Origin: Ephemerocybe angulata
Taxonomy: Eukaryota; Basidiomycota; Agaricomycetes; Agaricales; Psathyrellaceae
Assembly (NCBI GenBank): GCA_013368325.1
Contig: JAACJK010000254.1
Span: forward strand, 1 to 21,050
DNA: 21,050 bases
Direction: 5' to 3'
Part shown: one piece after another, positions 1 to 7,771 of the stretch
How positions within the stretch are numbered: the first letter of the stretch is position 1
Layout of the letters: every line of letters starts with the position of its first letter
Program-made: the position numbers and the translations under genes
The notes under the pieces: generated by a model
Seen by the model: the letters and a program-made list of their open reading frames with translations, nothing else
What the model was told of the DNA's origin: nothing
Databases searched by the model: none

Positions 1-760
1 AATTTTAATCAATTGTATTTTTCAACATCAGAATTTAAATATTAATTGGGAGCAGGCAGTACGGTTTTTAATGCACTTAGGTGGAGGTGATATTCCACAA
101 TAGATAATCATAAATTTTCGACTTTTTTTTTTAATCAATTAGATTCAAAATATAGGTTGTTCTCAGCATTCCGTAGGGAAGCTATTGAAGTGAATGATAA
201 TAATAATTGGTTAATGCCTGTCAAATTACAGAACGTAAGTTTGGTACCATGTTTTACTGGAAGAAACAAAGGGGGCTATACTGCATGTTGAATCTAACGG
301 GTTTTATGAGAAAGCTACTCATAGTTTTACCACTTTTGATATAGCTGAAGTAGACCAATTTCCTGGAAGTCCCCTATAGGAAATCCTTACGTTAAAATAA
401 TATACAACTTCTCTTTTTGAATAAATAAAAGATTACAGGAGACTAATCTAGAAATAGCTAGCTTCCCTAATTACAAGATTTAGAGAGACAAGAAGACACA
501 AGACTAGATATATTATCTATGCAAGAAGAGGTAAAGTCTAATTTATCAAAAAAGTAGGATTAACCTGTCAGCAAATACATATTGGTAAACTTGCACTAAA
601 ATTAGGTAATAAACTAGTAGAAAATCCTAACTTCAATTTAGAACTATTTACAGATGGTATGCAGCATTGTAGTTTTATTGATCCAAATTCTATACAGTCT
701 TTAATAATAGCTCTACAATCTAATGTTTTATTTAGCTATCTTCATACTAATTTTTTTTTT
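1..760 (+). pseudogene. Degenerate remnants of an unrecognised ORF
   Basis: This stretch lacks the poly-T mini-hairpins of the other spacers and has coding-like composition, but no frame stays open. Several consecutive plus-strand blocks read as protein in different frames: one from base 2 to a TAG near 110 (containing NWEQAVRFLMHLGGGDIPQ), one at about 118-290 (containing LFSAFRREAIEVN), one at about 275-378 (containing KATHSFTTFDIAEVDQFPG), one at about 470-557 and one at about 542-750. The last two would join if one A were removed from the A-run at 550-555. The 69-codon open frame at 659-868 is only the tail of the last block running into spacer DNA. I cannot name the protein family; no LAGLIDADG, GIY-YIG or polymerase motif is obvious. 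A decayed plasmid-derived or intron-type ORF is an inference only. It lies outside the inverted repeat, so there is no second copy in the window. Confidence 0.5.
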
Positions 761-837
761 AACCCTTGCTCTTTAATTATATCACTTTTTTTCTTGTTGT
801 ATCTGTTGACTTTTTTATCTATCACCAGGCCGTTATT

Positions 838-885
838 TTTTGTTCAAATATTCACTTTTTTTCTATAAAGAAAAAAAAGTCCAGA
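838..885. repeat. Poly-T/poly-A hairpin repeated inverted near 4463-4506
   Basis: The block runs from TGTTCAAATATTCAC through a T8 tract, CTATAAAG and an A8 tract. It recurs as its reverse complement at about 4463-4506. The T and A tracts can pair to form a short-loop hairpin. The copy here sits just after the decayed ORF, outside the large inverted repeat, so it is a dispersed spacer element. Confidence 0.6.
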
Positions 886-1026
886 TAGATTAAAAAGTCA
901 ATAAAAATAATTGTAGTTGGGCTTATTTTTTTATTTATCTGGATAAATAAGCCCTACTGGGGACAGGATAATTAAAAGTGTAATTATTTATTAATTTATT
1001 TAGACGCTATTACCTTGATTAAATAA

Positions 1027-1263
<237 letters not shown>

Positions 1264-1443
1264 TAATTGGGGCCACTAATTTTGTTTATCACTAATCAGC
1301 ACTAATTTTATTACTAAAAAAAATTAGTTTGAGAAAAAATCATAAATAATTATCCCCTACTATCCTAACATCCTAACAACCTAACAACTCTTTTTTATTA
1401 TTTACCTTATTTTTTTTTTTTTTTTACCACTTTTTTATTATTC

Positions 1444-1455
1444 ACCGCAGGGTTT
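1444..1455. repeat. ACCGCAGGGTTT G+C cluster
   Basis: This short G+C cluster sits in a poly-T spacer. The same core recurs at 7617-7628 (with its inverted partner at 7653-7664), at 11007-11018 and, inverted, at 11426-11437. A related CCGCAAGGGG form lies at about 2448. In each case it borders a poly-T or poly-A tract. Confidence 0.6.
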
Positions 1456-1516
1456 ATATCACTTTTTTTATTATAAATAAAAAAAGTCAAAAGACAGATA
1501 AAAAAGTCAGTAGTTA

Positions 1517-1588
1517 GGAAGCAGAACTCGAGTGGTGGAGTGTCTCACTTTTAATGGGAAAGTTCTGGTTCAAATCCAGGTGTTTCCA
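1517..1588 (+). tRNA. trnK: tRNA-Lys(UUU)
   Basis: This is a 72-nt cloverleaf. The acceptor GGAAGCA pairs with TGTTTCC (one G-U), with discriminator A. The D stem is ACTC/GAGT, the anticodon stem TCTCA/TGGGA has one wobble, and the loop is CTTTTAA, giving anticodon TTT. The T arm is TCTGG-TTCAAAT-CCAGG. The variable loop is 4 nt. It decodes AAA/AAG. It lies just outside the duplicated arm, so there is no minus-strand copy in the window. Confidence 0.93.
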
Positions 1589-1964
1589 TCACTTTTTTTT
1601 ATATTGACTAATTTTTTTTTATTGTAATTAGATAAAAACCTTATCAATTTTTTTTTTACTACAACTAACTGGATTAGTAAGTGATAAAAAAAAAGTAATT
1701 GACTTAAAAAAGTGATATCTAGCAAACCCTCCTTATCCAGGCCGTAGACCAGTTATCACTTTTTTTATATAAATAAAAAAGTCAACTACTACAACTGGCC
1801 ATTCTAATTTTTTATTTACTTTTTTTTCTTTATAGAAAAAAAAGTGATAAAAAAAAAATAACTGGATTAGCCTTACTAAAAAATCAGGCCAGTTACTGTT
1901 GAATTTTAATAAATTAAAAAAAAAAAATTAGCAGGCAGATAAAAATAAAAAAAAAAGAGGAGAA
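1589..1964. repeat. Spacer of mini-hairpins and G+C cluster fragments
   Basis: I see no gene here. It holds several TATCACTTTTTT...AAAAAAGTCAAC mini-hairpins (about 1759-1783 and 1823-1850) and one long spacer module at 1636-1682 that starts AAACCTTATCAATTTT and ends GGATTAGTAAG. It also has half G+C clusters such as ACTGGCCATTCTAA at 1793. The inverted repeat begins inside this spacer at about 1878. Confidence 0.7.
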
Positions 1965-2038
1965 ACGAGTATGCTGAAATTGGTAGCCAGGTGAGTTTTA
2001 GGCATTCAAAATTAAGAGTTCGAGTCTCTTTACTCGTA
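1965..2038 (+). tRNA. trnL: tRNA-Leu(UAG)
   Basis: This is a 74-nt cloverleaf. The acceptor ACGAGTA pairs fully with TACTCGT, with discriminator A. The D arm has a short CTG/CAG stem and a large AAATTGGTAGC loop. The anticodon stem is TGAGT/ATTCA and the loop TTTAGGC gives anticodon TAG. The T arm AAGAG-TTCGAGT-CTCTT is perfect. The variable loop is only about 5 nt, whereas leucine tRNAs usually have a long variable arm. The D-arm sequence is still leucine-like. In some yeasts a UAG-anticodon tRNA is charged with Thr, so the amino acid is inferred from the anticodon only. Confidence 0.85.
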
Positions 2039-2291
2039 ACCCTAAAATTTTTAATTACTTGTTGTAGTTATTTTTTTTGTAACAAATACAAAAAAAATTA
2101 GATTGCCCAATTAATTTTTTTTTATCACTTTTTTTATTAACAATAAAAAAGTCAACAAAAAAAAAATAAGTCCTATTAATTTTTTTATTTTTATCTGTTC
2201 AGTTATTTTTTTTATTGTAATTAGATACAAAAAAAATTAAGTAAAATTAGTGATAAAAATAAAAAAATCTAGTGCTGGAAGGATATAATTA

Positions 2292-2364
2292 ACATCTTTA
2301 GCTAAATTGGTAAAGCAATTACCTTCGAAGTAATAGAATATTGGTTCAATTCCATTAAGATGTT
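2292..2364 (+). tRNA. trnR: tRNA-Arg(UCG)
   Basis: This is a 73-nt cloverleaf. The acceptor ACATCTT pairs with AAGATGT, with discriminator T. The D stem is GCT/AGC around AAATTGGTAA, the anticodon stem is ATTAC/GTAAT, and the loop CTTCGAA gives anticodon TCG for CGN codons. The T arm ATTGG-TTCAATT-CCATT has one T-T mismatch. CGN codons are rare in the genes here but do occur (for example CGA in atp6 and nad2, and CGG in the nad2 insert). Confidence 0.88.
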
Positions 2365-2616
2365 TATCTTAAAGGAAAGATAGTGTAATAAGAAATGTTG
2401 GCTTAGCCAAAATAGTTTGTTCCTATAATTGTCTCCCTAATTTTTTTCCGCAAGGGGTATCACTTTTTTATTAAAGTGATATAGATAAAAAAGTTATAGT
2501 TGGACTTAATTTTTTTTATCACTTTTTTTATTTACAATAAAAAAAGTCAACAAAAAAAAAATCAGTCCTACTGAGGAGGTAATATATAGTTGAATGAAGA
2601 AAAAGAAAATATAACA
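2365..2616. other. Spacer between tRNA-Arg and atp6
   Basis: The first part (about 2370-2447) is of ordinary complexity with a TTGGC-TTA-GCCAA hairpin and no identifiable gene. The rest is poly-T/poly-A mini-hairpins. A purine tract TGAGGAGGT at 2573-2581 lies shortly before the atp6 reading frame. Confidence 0.6.
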
Positions 2617-3384
2617 ATGACAAATTTATTTATTTTATCACCTTTAAGTCAATTTGAAGTAACAAGTTTAATAGGATTTAATGCTCCAATATTAGGACAT
2701 GTAAATTTAAGTTTAACTAATTTAGCTTTATATACAATATTTATATTATTAATAGTAGTAGGTTTACATTATTATGGTAATAACGATTTTAATTTAGTTC
2801 CTAGTAAATGGTCTATTTCATTAGAATCCTCATTTGCTAGTTTAAATACTATGGTAAGAGAACAAATAGGAACTCATAATGAAATATATTTACCTTTTGT
2901 ATATTCATTATTTTTCTTTATTTTAATAGGAAATTTAATTTCTAATGTTCCTTATTCTTTTGCTGTTACAGCTAGTGGTGTGGTTGCTTTAGGATTAAGT
3001 TTAACAATATTTATAGGAGTAACTATCTTATCAATATCTATACATGGTATTAAATTCTTCTCATTCTTTATACCTGCTGGAACACCTTTAGGATTAGTAC
3101 CTTTATTAGCTTTAATAGAATTAATTTCTTATTTAGCTAGAGCAGTATCTTTAGGAGTACGATTATTTGCTAATATAGTAGCTGGTCATACATTATTAAA
3201 AATATTATCTACTTACCTATATAAATTATTTACAGGTAATATAATAGTAGCTATTATTACATTAATACCTTTTGCTATTTTCTTAGCATTAGTAGGATTA
3301 GAAATAGCTGTTTCATTAATTCAAGCATTCGTATTTACTTTATTAGTATGTTCTTATTTAAGAGATGCTATAGAATTACATTAA
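2617..3384 (+). CDS. atp6: ATP synthase Fo subunit a (subunit 6)
   Basis: This encodes the stator subunit a that forms the proton half-channels against the c-ring in the mitochondrial inner membrane. From ATG 2617 the protein has 255 residues, in the normal fungal range, and begins MTNLFILSPLSQFEV, the SPL.QFE start seen across fungal Atp6. The frame is open for nine more codons upstream, to a TTG at 2590, but that extension is charged and atypical. I therefore prefer the ATG. The essential helix motif RAVSLGVRLFANIVAGH spans about 175-191, with the conserved Arg182. Glu229 and Gln236 lie in the last helix and the C terminus is the typical YLRDAIELH. FFIPAGTPL (about 150-158) is also a family block. 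It stops at TAA. A precise inverted copy lies at 19544-20311. Confidence 0.97.
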   Translation: MTNLFILSPLSQFEVTSLIGFNAPILGHVNLSLTNLALYTIFILLIVVGLHYYGNNDFNLVPSKWSISLESSFASLNTMVREQIGTHNEIYLPFVYSLFFFILIGNLISNVPYSFAVTASGVVALGLSLTIFIGVTILSISIHGIKFFSFFIPAGTPLGLVPLLALIELISYLARAVSLGVRLFANIVAGHTLLKILSTYLYKLFTGNIIVAIITLIPFAIFLALVGLEIAVSLIQAFVFTLLVCSYLRDAIELH

Positions 3385-3990
3385 AAAAGCATGTAAAAAA
3401 AATAACCCTTATCCCTTATTTACTATTTTTTTTTTTGTTTAATTTTTTTTGTTACAAAAAAAATAACAGGCCTTAGCCAGTTATCTGTCTTAAACTAAAA
3501 ACAGATAACCCTTATCAATTTTTACAAAATTGATTAGTAAGTGATAGTTGGACTTAATTTTTTTTTTAAGATAAACAAAAAAAAATAACTCTTAAATAAA
3601 ACAAACCTTATCAATTTTTACAAAATTGATTAGTAAAAAGTAAATAAAAATAACTTAGTAACTGGCCTGATTTTTTTTAGTAACAAAAACAATAACAAAA
3701 AAAGTGATTAAAAGAGAGTAAAATATAATAATTTACTCTCTTTTTAATTATTTACTTTTTTTATCTTTAGATAAAAAAGTGATAGGGCAGTCGCCCAAGT
3801 CTTATTTTTTTTTTTTAAAAATTACTACTAATTACTTTTTTTTGTTAGTTATTTTTTTTCTGTTTGTTTAATTATTATCACTTTTTTTATAAATAAAAAA
3901 AAGTCAACAGAAAAAAATAAGCCTGTTATTTTTTTTGTTTATTTATTGACTTTTTTTATCTTAAATAAAAAAAGTGATAAAAAAAAAATT
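3385..3990. repeat. 606-nt spacer of hairpins; no gene seen
   Basis: It contains two copies of a hairpin module (CTTATCAATTTTTACAAAAT followed by TGATTAG) at about 3508-3543 and 3604-3639. It also has an inverted repeat of AGAGAGTAAA with TTTACTCTCT (about 3713-3742) and the palindromic cluster GGGCAGTCGCCC at 3785-3796. Several TCACTTTTTT/AAAAAAGT mini-hairpins fill the rest. I found no reading frame or tRNA. Confidence 0.7.
3785..3796. repeat. GGGC-N4-GCCC palindromic G+C cluster
   Basis: The sequence is GGGCAGTCGCCC. Sister elements are GGGCGGTAGCCC at 4082-4093 and GGGCGATTGCCC at 10245-10256. Half copies such as AATTGGGC or GCCCAATT flank many spacers (for example near 2102, 7086 and 9742). 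Confidence 0.6.
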
Positions 3991-4061
3991 AGGAGGTTAG
4001 CTGAGTGGTTTAGCAGCAATTTTACACATTGCAGACAGAGTTTCGATTACCCTACTTCCTA
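3991..4061 (+). tRNA. trnV: tRNA-Val(UAC)
   Basis: This is a 71-nt cloverleaf. The acceptor AGGAGGT pairs with ACTTCCT (one G-U), with discriminator A. The D stem is GCT/AGC around GAGTGGTTT. The anticodon stem GCAAT/ATTGC is perfect and the loop TTTACAC gives anticodon TAC. The T arm AGAGT-TTCGATT-ACCCT contains one A-C mismatch. The intact mate is at 18875-18945. Confidence 0.88.
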
Positions 4062-4188
4062 AAATTAATTGTCTTATTTCTGGGCGGTAGCCCTGCTAAT
4101 TAATTTTTTTTTGTTAAAACAAAAAAAATTGATAAGGGTTTGTTTTAATTACTACTACAGGCCTTAAAAAAATAAGTAGTAACTACAA

Positions 4189-4205
4189 CTGGCCATTCGG
4201 CCTGG
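4189..4205. repeat. G+C cluster, ATTC-loop type
   Basis: CTGGCC-ATTC-GGCCTGG is a palindrome with a 4-nt loop. Its first 16 bases are identical to 9143-9158 inside nad2. It is flanked by ACTACAA on the left and ATAAGG on the right, close to the flanks of the TAA-type clusters. Confidence 0.75.
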
Positions 4206-4415
4206 ATAAGGGTAGGTTTTTTTTTATTTTATTTGTAACAAATAAAAAAATTAAACCCTACTAACTTTTTATCAATTTTTTTATATAAATAAAAAAGTCT
4301 TATTTTTTTTGTTTGTTGACTTTTTTTATCTGCTCAGTTATTTTTTTTGTTTATTTTACAAAAAAAAATTAGAATGGCCAGTAAGATAAACCTTATCAAT
4401 TTTTTTTTACTACAA

Positions 4416-4431
4416 CTGGCCTAAGGCCTGG
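4416..4431. repeat. G+C cluster, TAA-loop type (filled site)
   Basis: CTGGCC-TAA-GGCCTGG lies between ACTACAA and ATTAGTAAG. The same flanks without the cluster occur at 7391-7408 and 9788-9803, so this reads as a filled insertion site. Confidence 0.75.
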
Positions 4432-4548
4432 ATTAGTAAGTAACAACTGGCCTAATTTTTTTGTTCTTGACTTTTTTTTCTTTATAGAAAAAAAAGTGAA
4501 TATTTGAACAAAAAAATTACGGCCTGGATAATAAAAATTAGCTTGATA

Positions 4549-4619
4549 GCGAGTATAGTTAAATGGTATAACCTCTACCTTCCAAGTAGATATTATCAGT
4601 TCGAATCTGATTACTCGTA
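4549..4619 (+). tRNA. trnG: tRNA-Gly(UCC)
   Basis: This is a 71-nt cloverleaf. The acceptor GCGAGTA pairs with TACTCGT (one G-T), with discriminator A. The anticodon stem TCTAC/GTAGA is perfect and the loop CTTCCAA gives anticodon TCC. The T arm ATCAG-TTCGAAT-CTGAT is perfect. It lies 162 nt upstream of nad4L. The intact mate is at 18321-18391. Confidence 0.94.
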
Positions 4620-4781
4620 ATTGACTTTTTATTTACTTTTTTTATCTGTTGACTTTTTTCAGGCCGTTATTTTTTTGTTCGAACAAAAAAATTAGGCCAG
4701 TAAAAAAAAAGTGATAAAAAGTGATAAAAAGTGATAGCTTATTATTTAACTAAAATGAAATAAAAACGAAACAAACAAAAT

Positions 4782-5048
4782 ATGAATTTAGCTTTAATAT
4801 TATTTTTAATAGGGATATTAGGTTTTGTATTAAATAGAAAAAATATAATATTAATGATAATAGCTATAGAAATAATGTTATTATCAGTTACTTTATTAGT
4901 ATTAATAATGTCTTATGGTTTTGACGATAGTATAGGTCAAACATTTAGTATATTTATAATTTCAATAGCTGGAGCCGAATCAGTAATAGGATTAAGTATA
5001 TTAGTAGCATATTATAGATTAAGAGGAACAATTTCATTAACAAATTAA
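4782..5048 (+). CDS. nad4L: NADH dehydrogenase subunit 4L
   Basis: This encodes a small membrane-arm subunit of respiratory complex I (bacterial NuoK homologue) in the proton-translocating path. The 88-residue protein has the family's usual size and three predicted transmembrane helices (about 2-18, 22-44 and 54-77). The two conserved membrane glutamates are Glu30 (AIEIML) and Glu66 (AGAESVIGL). It starts with ATG after an A-rich leader and stops with TAA. nad5 begins three bases after the stop, so the pair is almost certainly co-transcribed, as in most fungi. The right-arm copy has two 1-nt contractions and is out of frame. Confidence 0.97.
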   Translation: MNLALILFLIGILGFVLNRKNIILMIIAIEIMLLSVTLLVLIMSYGFDDSIGQTFSIFIISIAGAESVIGLSILVAYYRLRGTISLTN

Positions 5049-5051
5049 AAT

Positions 5052-7079
5052 ATGTATTTATCAATAATATTATTACCTTTATTAGGTTCAATAGTTTCAG
5101 GATTTCTGGGAAGAAAAGTAGGAGTTACAGGATCTAAAATAATTACTTGTACTTGTTTAATTTTAACTTCTTTATTAATAAGTATAGCTTATTATGAAGT
5201 AGGAATAAGTGGAACAGTAGTAACAATAGATTTAGGAAGTTGGATAGAATCAGAATTAATGCAAATCAAATGGGAATTTTATTTTGATCAATTAACAGTT
5301 TCTTTAGGTATAGCAGTAGTATATTGTTCAACTTTGATACATATCTATACTATAGATTATTTATCTTCAGATCCTCATAATCAAAGATTTTTTTCTTATT
5401 TATCAGCCTTTACAGCAGGAATGTTATTTTTAATATGTGGTGGAAATTTCTTTGTAATGTTTGTAGGATGGGAAGCAATAGGAGTAGTATCTTATTTATT
5501 AATTAATTATTATTTTACTAGAATACAAGCAAATAAATCAGCCATATTAGCCTTTACAATGAATAGAGGTGGAGATATGTTAATGAGTATAGGATTTTTT
5601 TCTATCTTTTCTTTATTAGGAACTTTAAATTATTCTCAAGTATTTTCATTAATACCTTATATGAATGAAACTGCTATTACTATTATATCTTTATTATTAT
5701 TAGGTGGTGCTTTAGCCAAAAGTGCTAATATACCTTTACATTCTTGGTTACCTGGAAGTATGGAAGCACCTACACCTGTAAGTGCCTTATTACATGCCGC
5801 AACACTGGTAACCGCAGGAATATATTTATTATTACGATGTTCACCAATATTAGAATATAGTAGTACAACATTATTAATAATAACAATAATAGGAAGTAGT
5901 ACAGCTTTTTTTGCTGGAACTGCAGGTTTATTACAAAATGATTTAAAAAGAATCATAGCTTTCAGTACTATATCTCAATTAGGATATATGATGATGGCAA
6001 TTGGATTAAGTCAATATAATGTAGCTTTAATGCATACCGTTAACCATGCTTTTTTTAAAGCCTTATTATTTTTAGGAGCTGGAGCAGTAATTCATTCATT
6101 TGCTGACGAACAAGATGTCAGAAAAATGGGTGGATTAATAAAATTTTTACCATTTACTTATGCAGTAATGTTAACAGGAACTTTAAGTTTATTAGCTACT
6201 CCTTATTTAACAGGATTTTATAGTAAAGATTTAATTTTAGAATTAGCTTTTGGTAATTATAGTTTTAGTGGTATGTTTGCTTATATTTTAGGTAGTCTAA
6301 CAGCAGGAATAACTGCTTTTTATAGTTTTAGATTAATAAGTTTAGTTTTTTTAACTTATCCTAATGCACCTAAAAATTATTATTTAAATACTCATGAAAG
6401 TAATATAGCAACTATTATTCCTTTATTAATTTTATCTTTATTTAGTATATTTTTTGGTTATTTATTAAGTGATGTTTATGTGGGTGTAGGTTCTGATTTT
6501 TTTGCTAATTCTTTATTTACTCATCCTAATAATTTAACTTTAATTGAAGCTGAATTTTCTTTAAATCCTTTTATTAAATTATTACCGGCTATTATTAGTT
6601 TTATTGGTGCTAGTTTAGCAATATATTTATATCATTTACAACCTCATTTCTTAATTAATTTAACTCCATTTAATAATAATAGTACTAGAAGATCTATTCC
6701 TATTAAATTATATAGTTTCTTTAATGGTAAATATTATTTTGATATTTTATATAATCATTTCTTAGTAAGTAAAGGTATGAAATTAGGTTATAAAATTTCT
6801 AAAGAAATAGATAGAGGTATTATTGAATTAATCGGACCTTACGGTTTATCTAATAATATTATCAATACTGGTAATAATATAGCTAAATTAGATACTGGTA
6901 TAATAACTACTTATTCTTTATACATTAGTATAGCATTATTATCTTTATTAATTTTAGTTTTTACTCCTATTTTATTAAATATTTCTCTAGAAGAAAATTA
7001 TATAACATCCTTATTAAAACAAGAAATGAGACTATTTATAATATATTTAGCATCTACATTCTTTGTATTATCTGTTTAA
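5052..7079 (+). CDS. nad5: NADH dehydrogenase subunit 5
   Basis: This encodes the distal antiporter-like proton pump of complex I (NuoL homologue), which also carries the long lateral helix. The 675-residue protein is full length for fungi and uninterrupted by introns. Signature features are VGWEAIGVVSYLLINYY with Glu141, the Lys223 region (ALAKSANIPLHSWLPG), the block MEAPTPVSALLHAATLV with His248, and [21 protein letters not shown] at about 330-350. The C-terminal part (about 560-675) has the amphipathic and anchoring helices. It starts with ATG 3 nt after the nad4L stop and ends with TAA. Codons ending in A dominate the first two thirds and codons ending in T are more frequent after about 6300, which is a mild compositional shift. 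All four Trp codons are TGG. Confidence 0.98.
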   Translation: MYLSIILLPLLGSIVSGFLGRKVGVTGSKIITCTCLILTSLLISIAYYEVGISGTVVTIDLGSWIESELMQIKWEFYFDQLTVSLGIAVVYCSTLIHIYTIDYLSSDPHNQRFFSYLSAFTAGMLFLICGGNFFVMFVGWEAIGVVSYLLINYYFTRIQANKSAILAFTMNRGGDMLMSIGFFSIFSLLGTLNYSQVFSLIPYMNETAITIISLLLLGGALAKSANIPLHSWLPGSMEAPTPVSALLHAATLVTAGIYLLLRCSPILEYSSTTLLIITIIGSSTAFFAGTAGLLQNDLKRIIAFSTISQLGYMMMAIGLSQYNVALMHTVNHAFFKALLFLGAGAVIHSFADEQDVRKMGGLIKFLPFTYAVMLTGTLSLLATPYLTGFYSKDLILELAFGNYSFSGMFAYILGSLTAGITAFYSFRLISLVFLTYPNAPKNYYLNTHESNIATIIPLLILSLFSIFFGYLLSDVYVGVGSDFFANSLFTHPNNLTLIEAEFSLNPFIKLLPAIISFIGASLAIYLYHLQPHFLINLTPFNNNSTRRSIPIKLYSFFNGKYYFDILYNHFLVSKGMKLGYKISKEIDRGIIELIGPYGLSNNIINTGNNIAKLDTGIITTYSLYISIALLSLLILVFTPILLNISLEENYITSLLKQEMRLFIIYLASTFFVLSV

Positions 7080-7435
7080 TTAAATAATTGGGCTATCTAA
7101 TTTTTTTGTATATCACTTTTTTTTCTATAAAGAAAAAAAAGTCAATACAAAAAAATAACTACTAATTTTTTTTACAAAAAAATAATCCAAGTCTTATTTT
7201 TTATTCTGTTTTTATGATAAAAAAGTCAATAAATAAAAAATAAGCCCTGACCAGCACTTATTTTTGTTTTAACCCTTATCCAGTTATTTTTTTTTATCAC
7301 TTTTTTTTCTATAAAGAAAAAAAAGTAAATAAAAAAATTAGAATGGCCAGTTATCACTTTTTTCCAGATATAAATAAAAAAAGTCAACTACTACAAAATT
7401 GATTAGTATCACTTTTTGATCTGTTACTTACTAAT

Positions 7436-7451
7436 CCAGGCCTTAGGCCAG
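7436..7451. repeat. G+C cluster, TAA-loop type, inverted
   Basis: CCAGGCC-TTA-GGCCAG lies between TTACTAAT and TTGTAGT. It is the reverse complement of the 4416-4431 element including its flanks. An empty site with the same flanking words lies only 28 nt upstream (7391-7408). Confidence 0.75.
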
Positions 7452-7610
7452 TTGTAGTAAAAAAAAAATTGATAAGGTTTTTATAACAAAAGTGATAGAT
7501 TAAAATTACTTAATTTTTTTTTAAGAAAAACAAAAAAAAATAACTGAACAGAAACAAAAATAAGTGCTGTTAGTAATATAAGTAAAATATATTTACTGGC
7601 CTTAATTATA

Positions 7611-7670
7611 TTACTTACCGCAGGGTTTTTTATTTATAACTTTTTTTTTAAAAAACCCTGCGGTAAGTAA
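7611..7670. repeat. Perfect 21-bp hairpin with CCGCAGGG core
   Basis: The 21 bases 7611-7631 (starting TTACTTACCGCAGGG and ending in T6) are exactly complementary to 7650-7670, leaving an 18-nt A/T loop. It is the most stable simple hairpin in the spacer set. It is two ACCGCAGGGTTT clusters facing each other. Confidence 0.8.
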
Positions 7671-7771
7671 CAAAAGTGATAAGGTAAAAAATAAGTAAAT
7701 AAAAAAAATTACTGGCCATTCTAATTTTTTTTTTGTATTTGTTACAAAAAAAATAACTGAAGGTTATTGAG

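Larger units (their letters stand above)
4062..4548. repeat. Spacer with G+C clusters and mini-hairpins
   Basis: No gene is seen here. It contains GGGCGGTAGCCC (4082-4093), a TTTTTTTTGTTAAAACAAAA hairpin (about 4104-4130), the ATTC-type G+C cluster at 4189-4205 and the TAA-type cluster at 4416-4431 inside a full spacer module (4388-4441). It also has an inverted copy of the 838-885 hairpin at about 4463-4506. Confidence 0.7.
7080..7771. repeat. 692-nt spacer of hairpins and G+C clusters
   Basis: I see no gene here. Mini-hairpins lie at about 7110-7145 and 7297-7327. An empty cluster site is at 7391-7408 and a full, inverted spacer module with a TAA-type cluster is at 7426-7480. A short palindrome AGTAAAATATATTTACT lies at 7581-7597. 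A perfect 21-bp inverted repeat follows at 7611-7670. An ATATAAGTA string at 7576-7584 resembles the yeast mitochondrial promoter, but such a string is expected by chance at this base composition. Confidence 0.7.

Noticed and set aside
659..868. 69-codon ORF as a complete small gene
   Set aside because: Its frame continues upstream of the ATG without a break to about 542, and its 3' part is ordinary poly-T spacer, so it is the tail of the decayed ORF.
2370..2447. A possible tRNA-Thr, with TTTGTTC as anticodon loop
   Set aside because: Only a 4-bp stem flanks the loop and no acceptor, D or T arm can be formed around it.
3785..4093. CRISPR-like repeats
   Set aside because: The repeats are irregularly spaced palindromic G+C clusters and poly-T hairpins without uniform spacers, in mitochondrial DNA.
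5657..5956. 99-codon ORF antisense to nad5 (and its mate at 16991-17290)
   Set aside because: It is a shadow of the strongly conserved nad5 frame on the other strand.
7576..7584. ATATAAGTA, identical to the yeast mitochondrial promoter nonanucleotide
   Set aside because: One to a few such strings are expected by chance in 20 kb of this composition. Only one was noticed, it is 188 nt from nad2, and the organism is not a Saccharomyces-type yeast.
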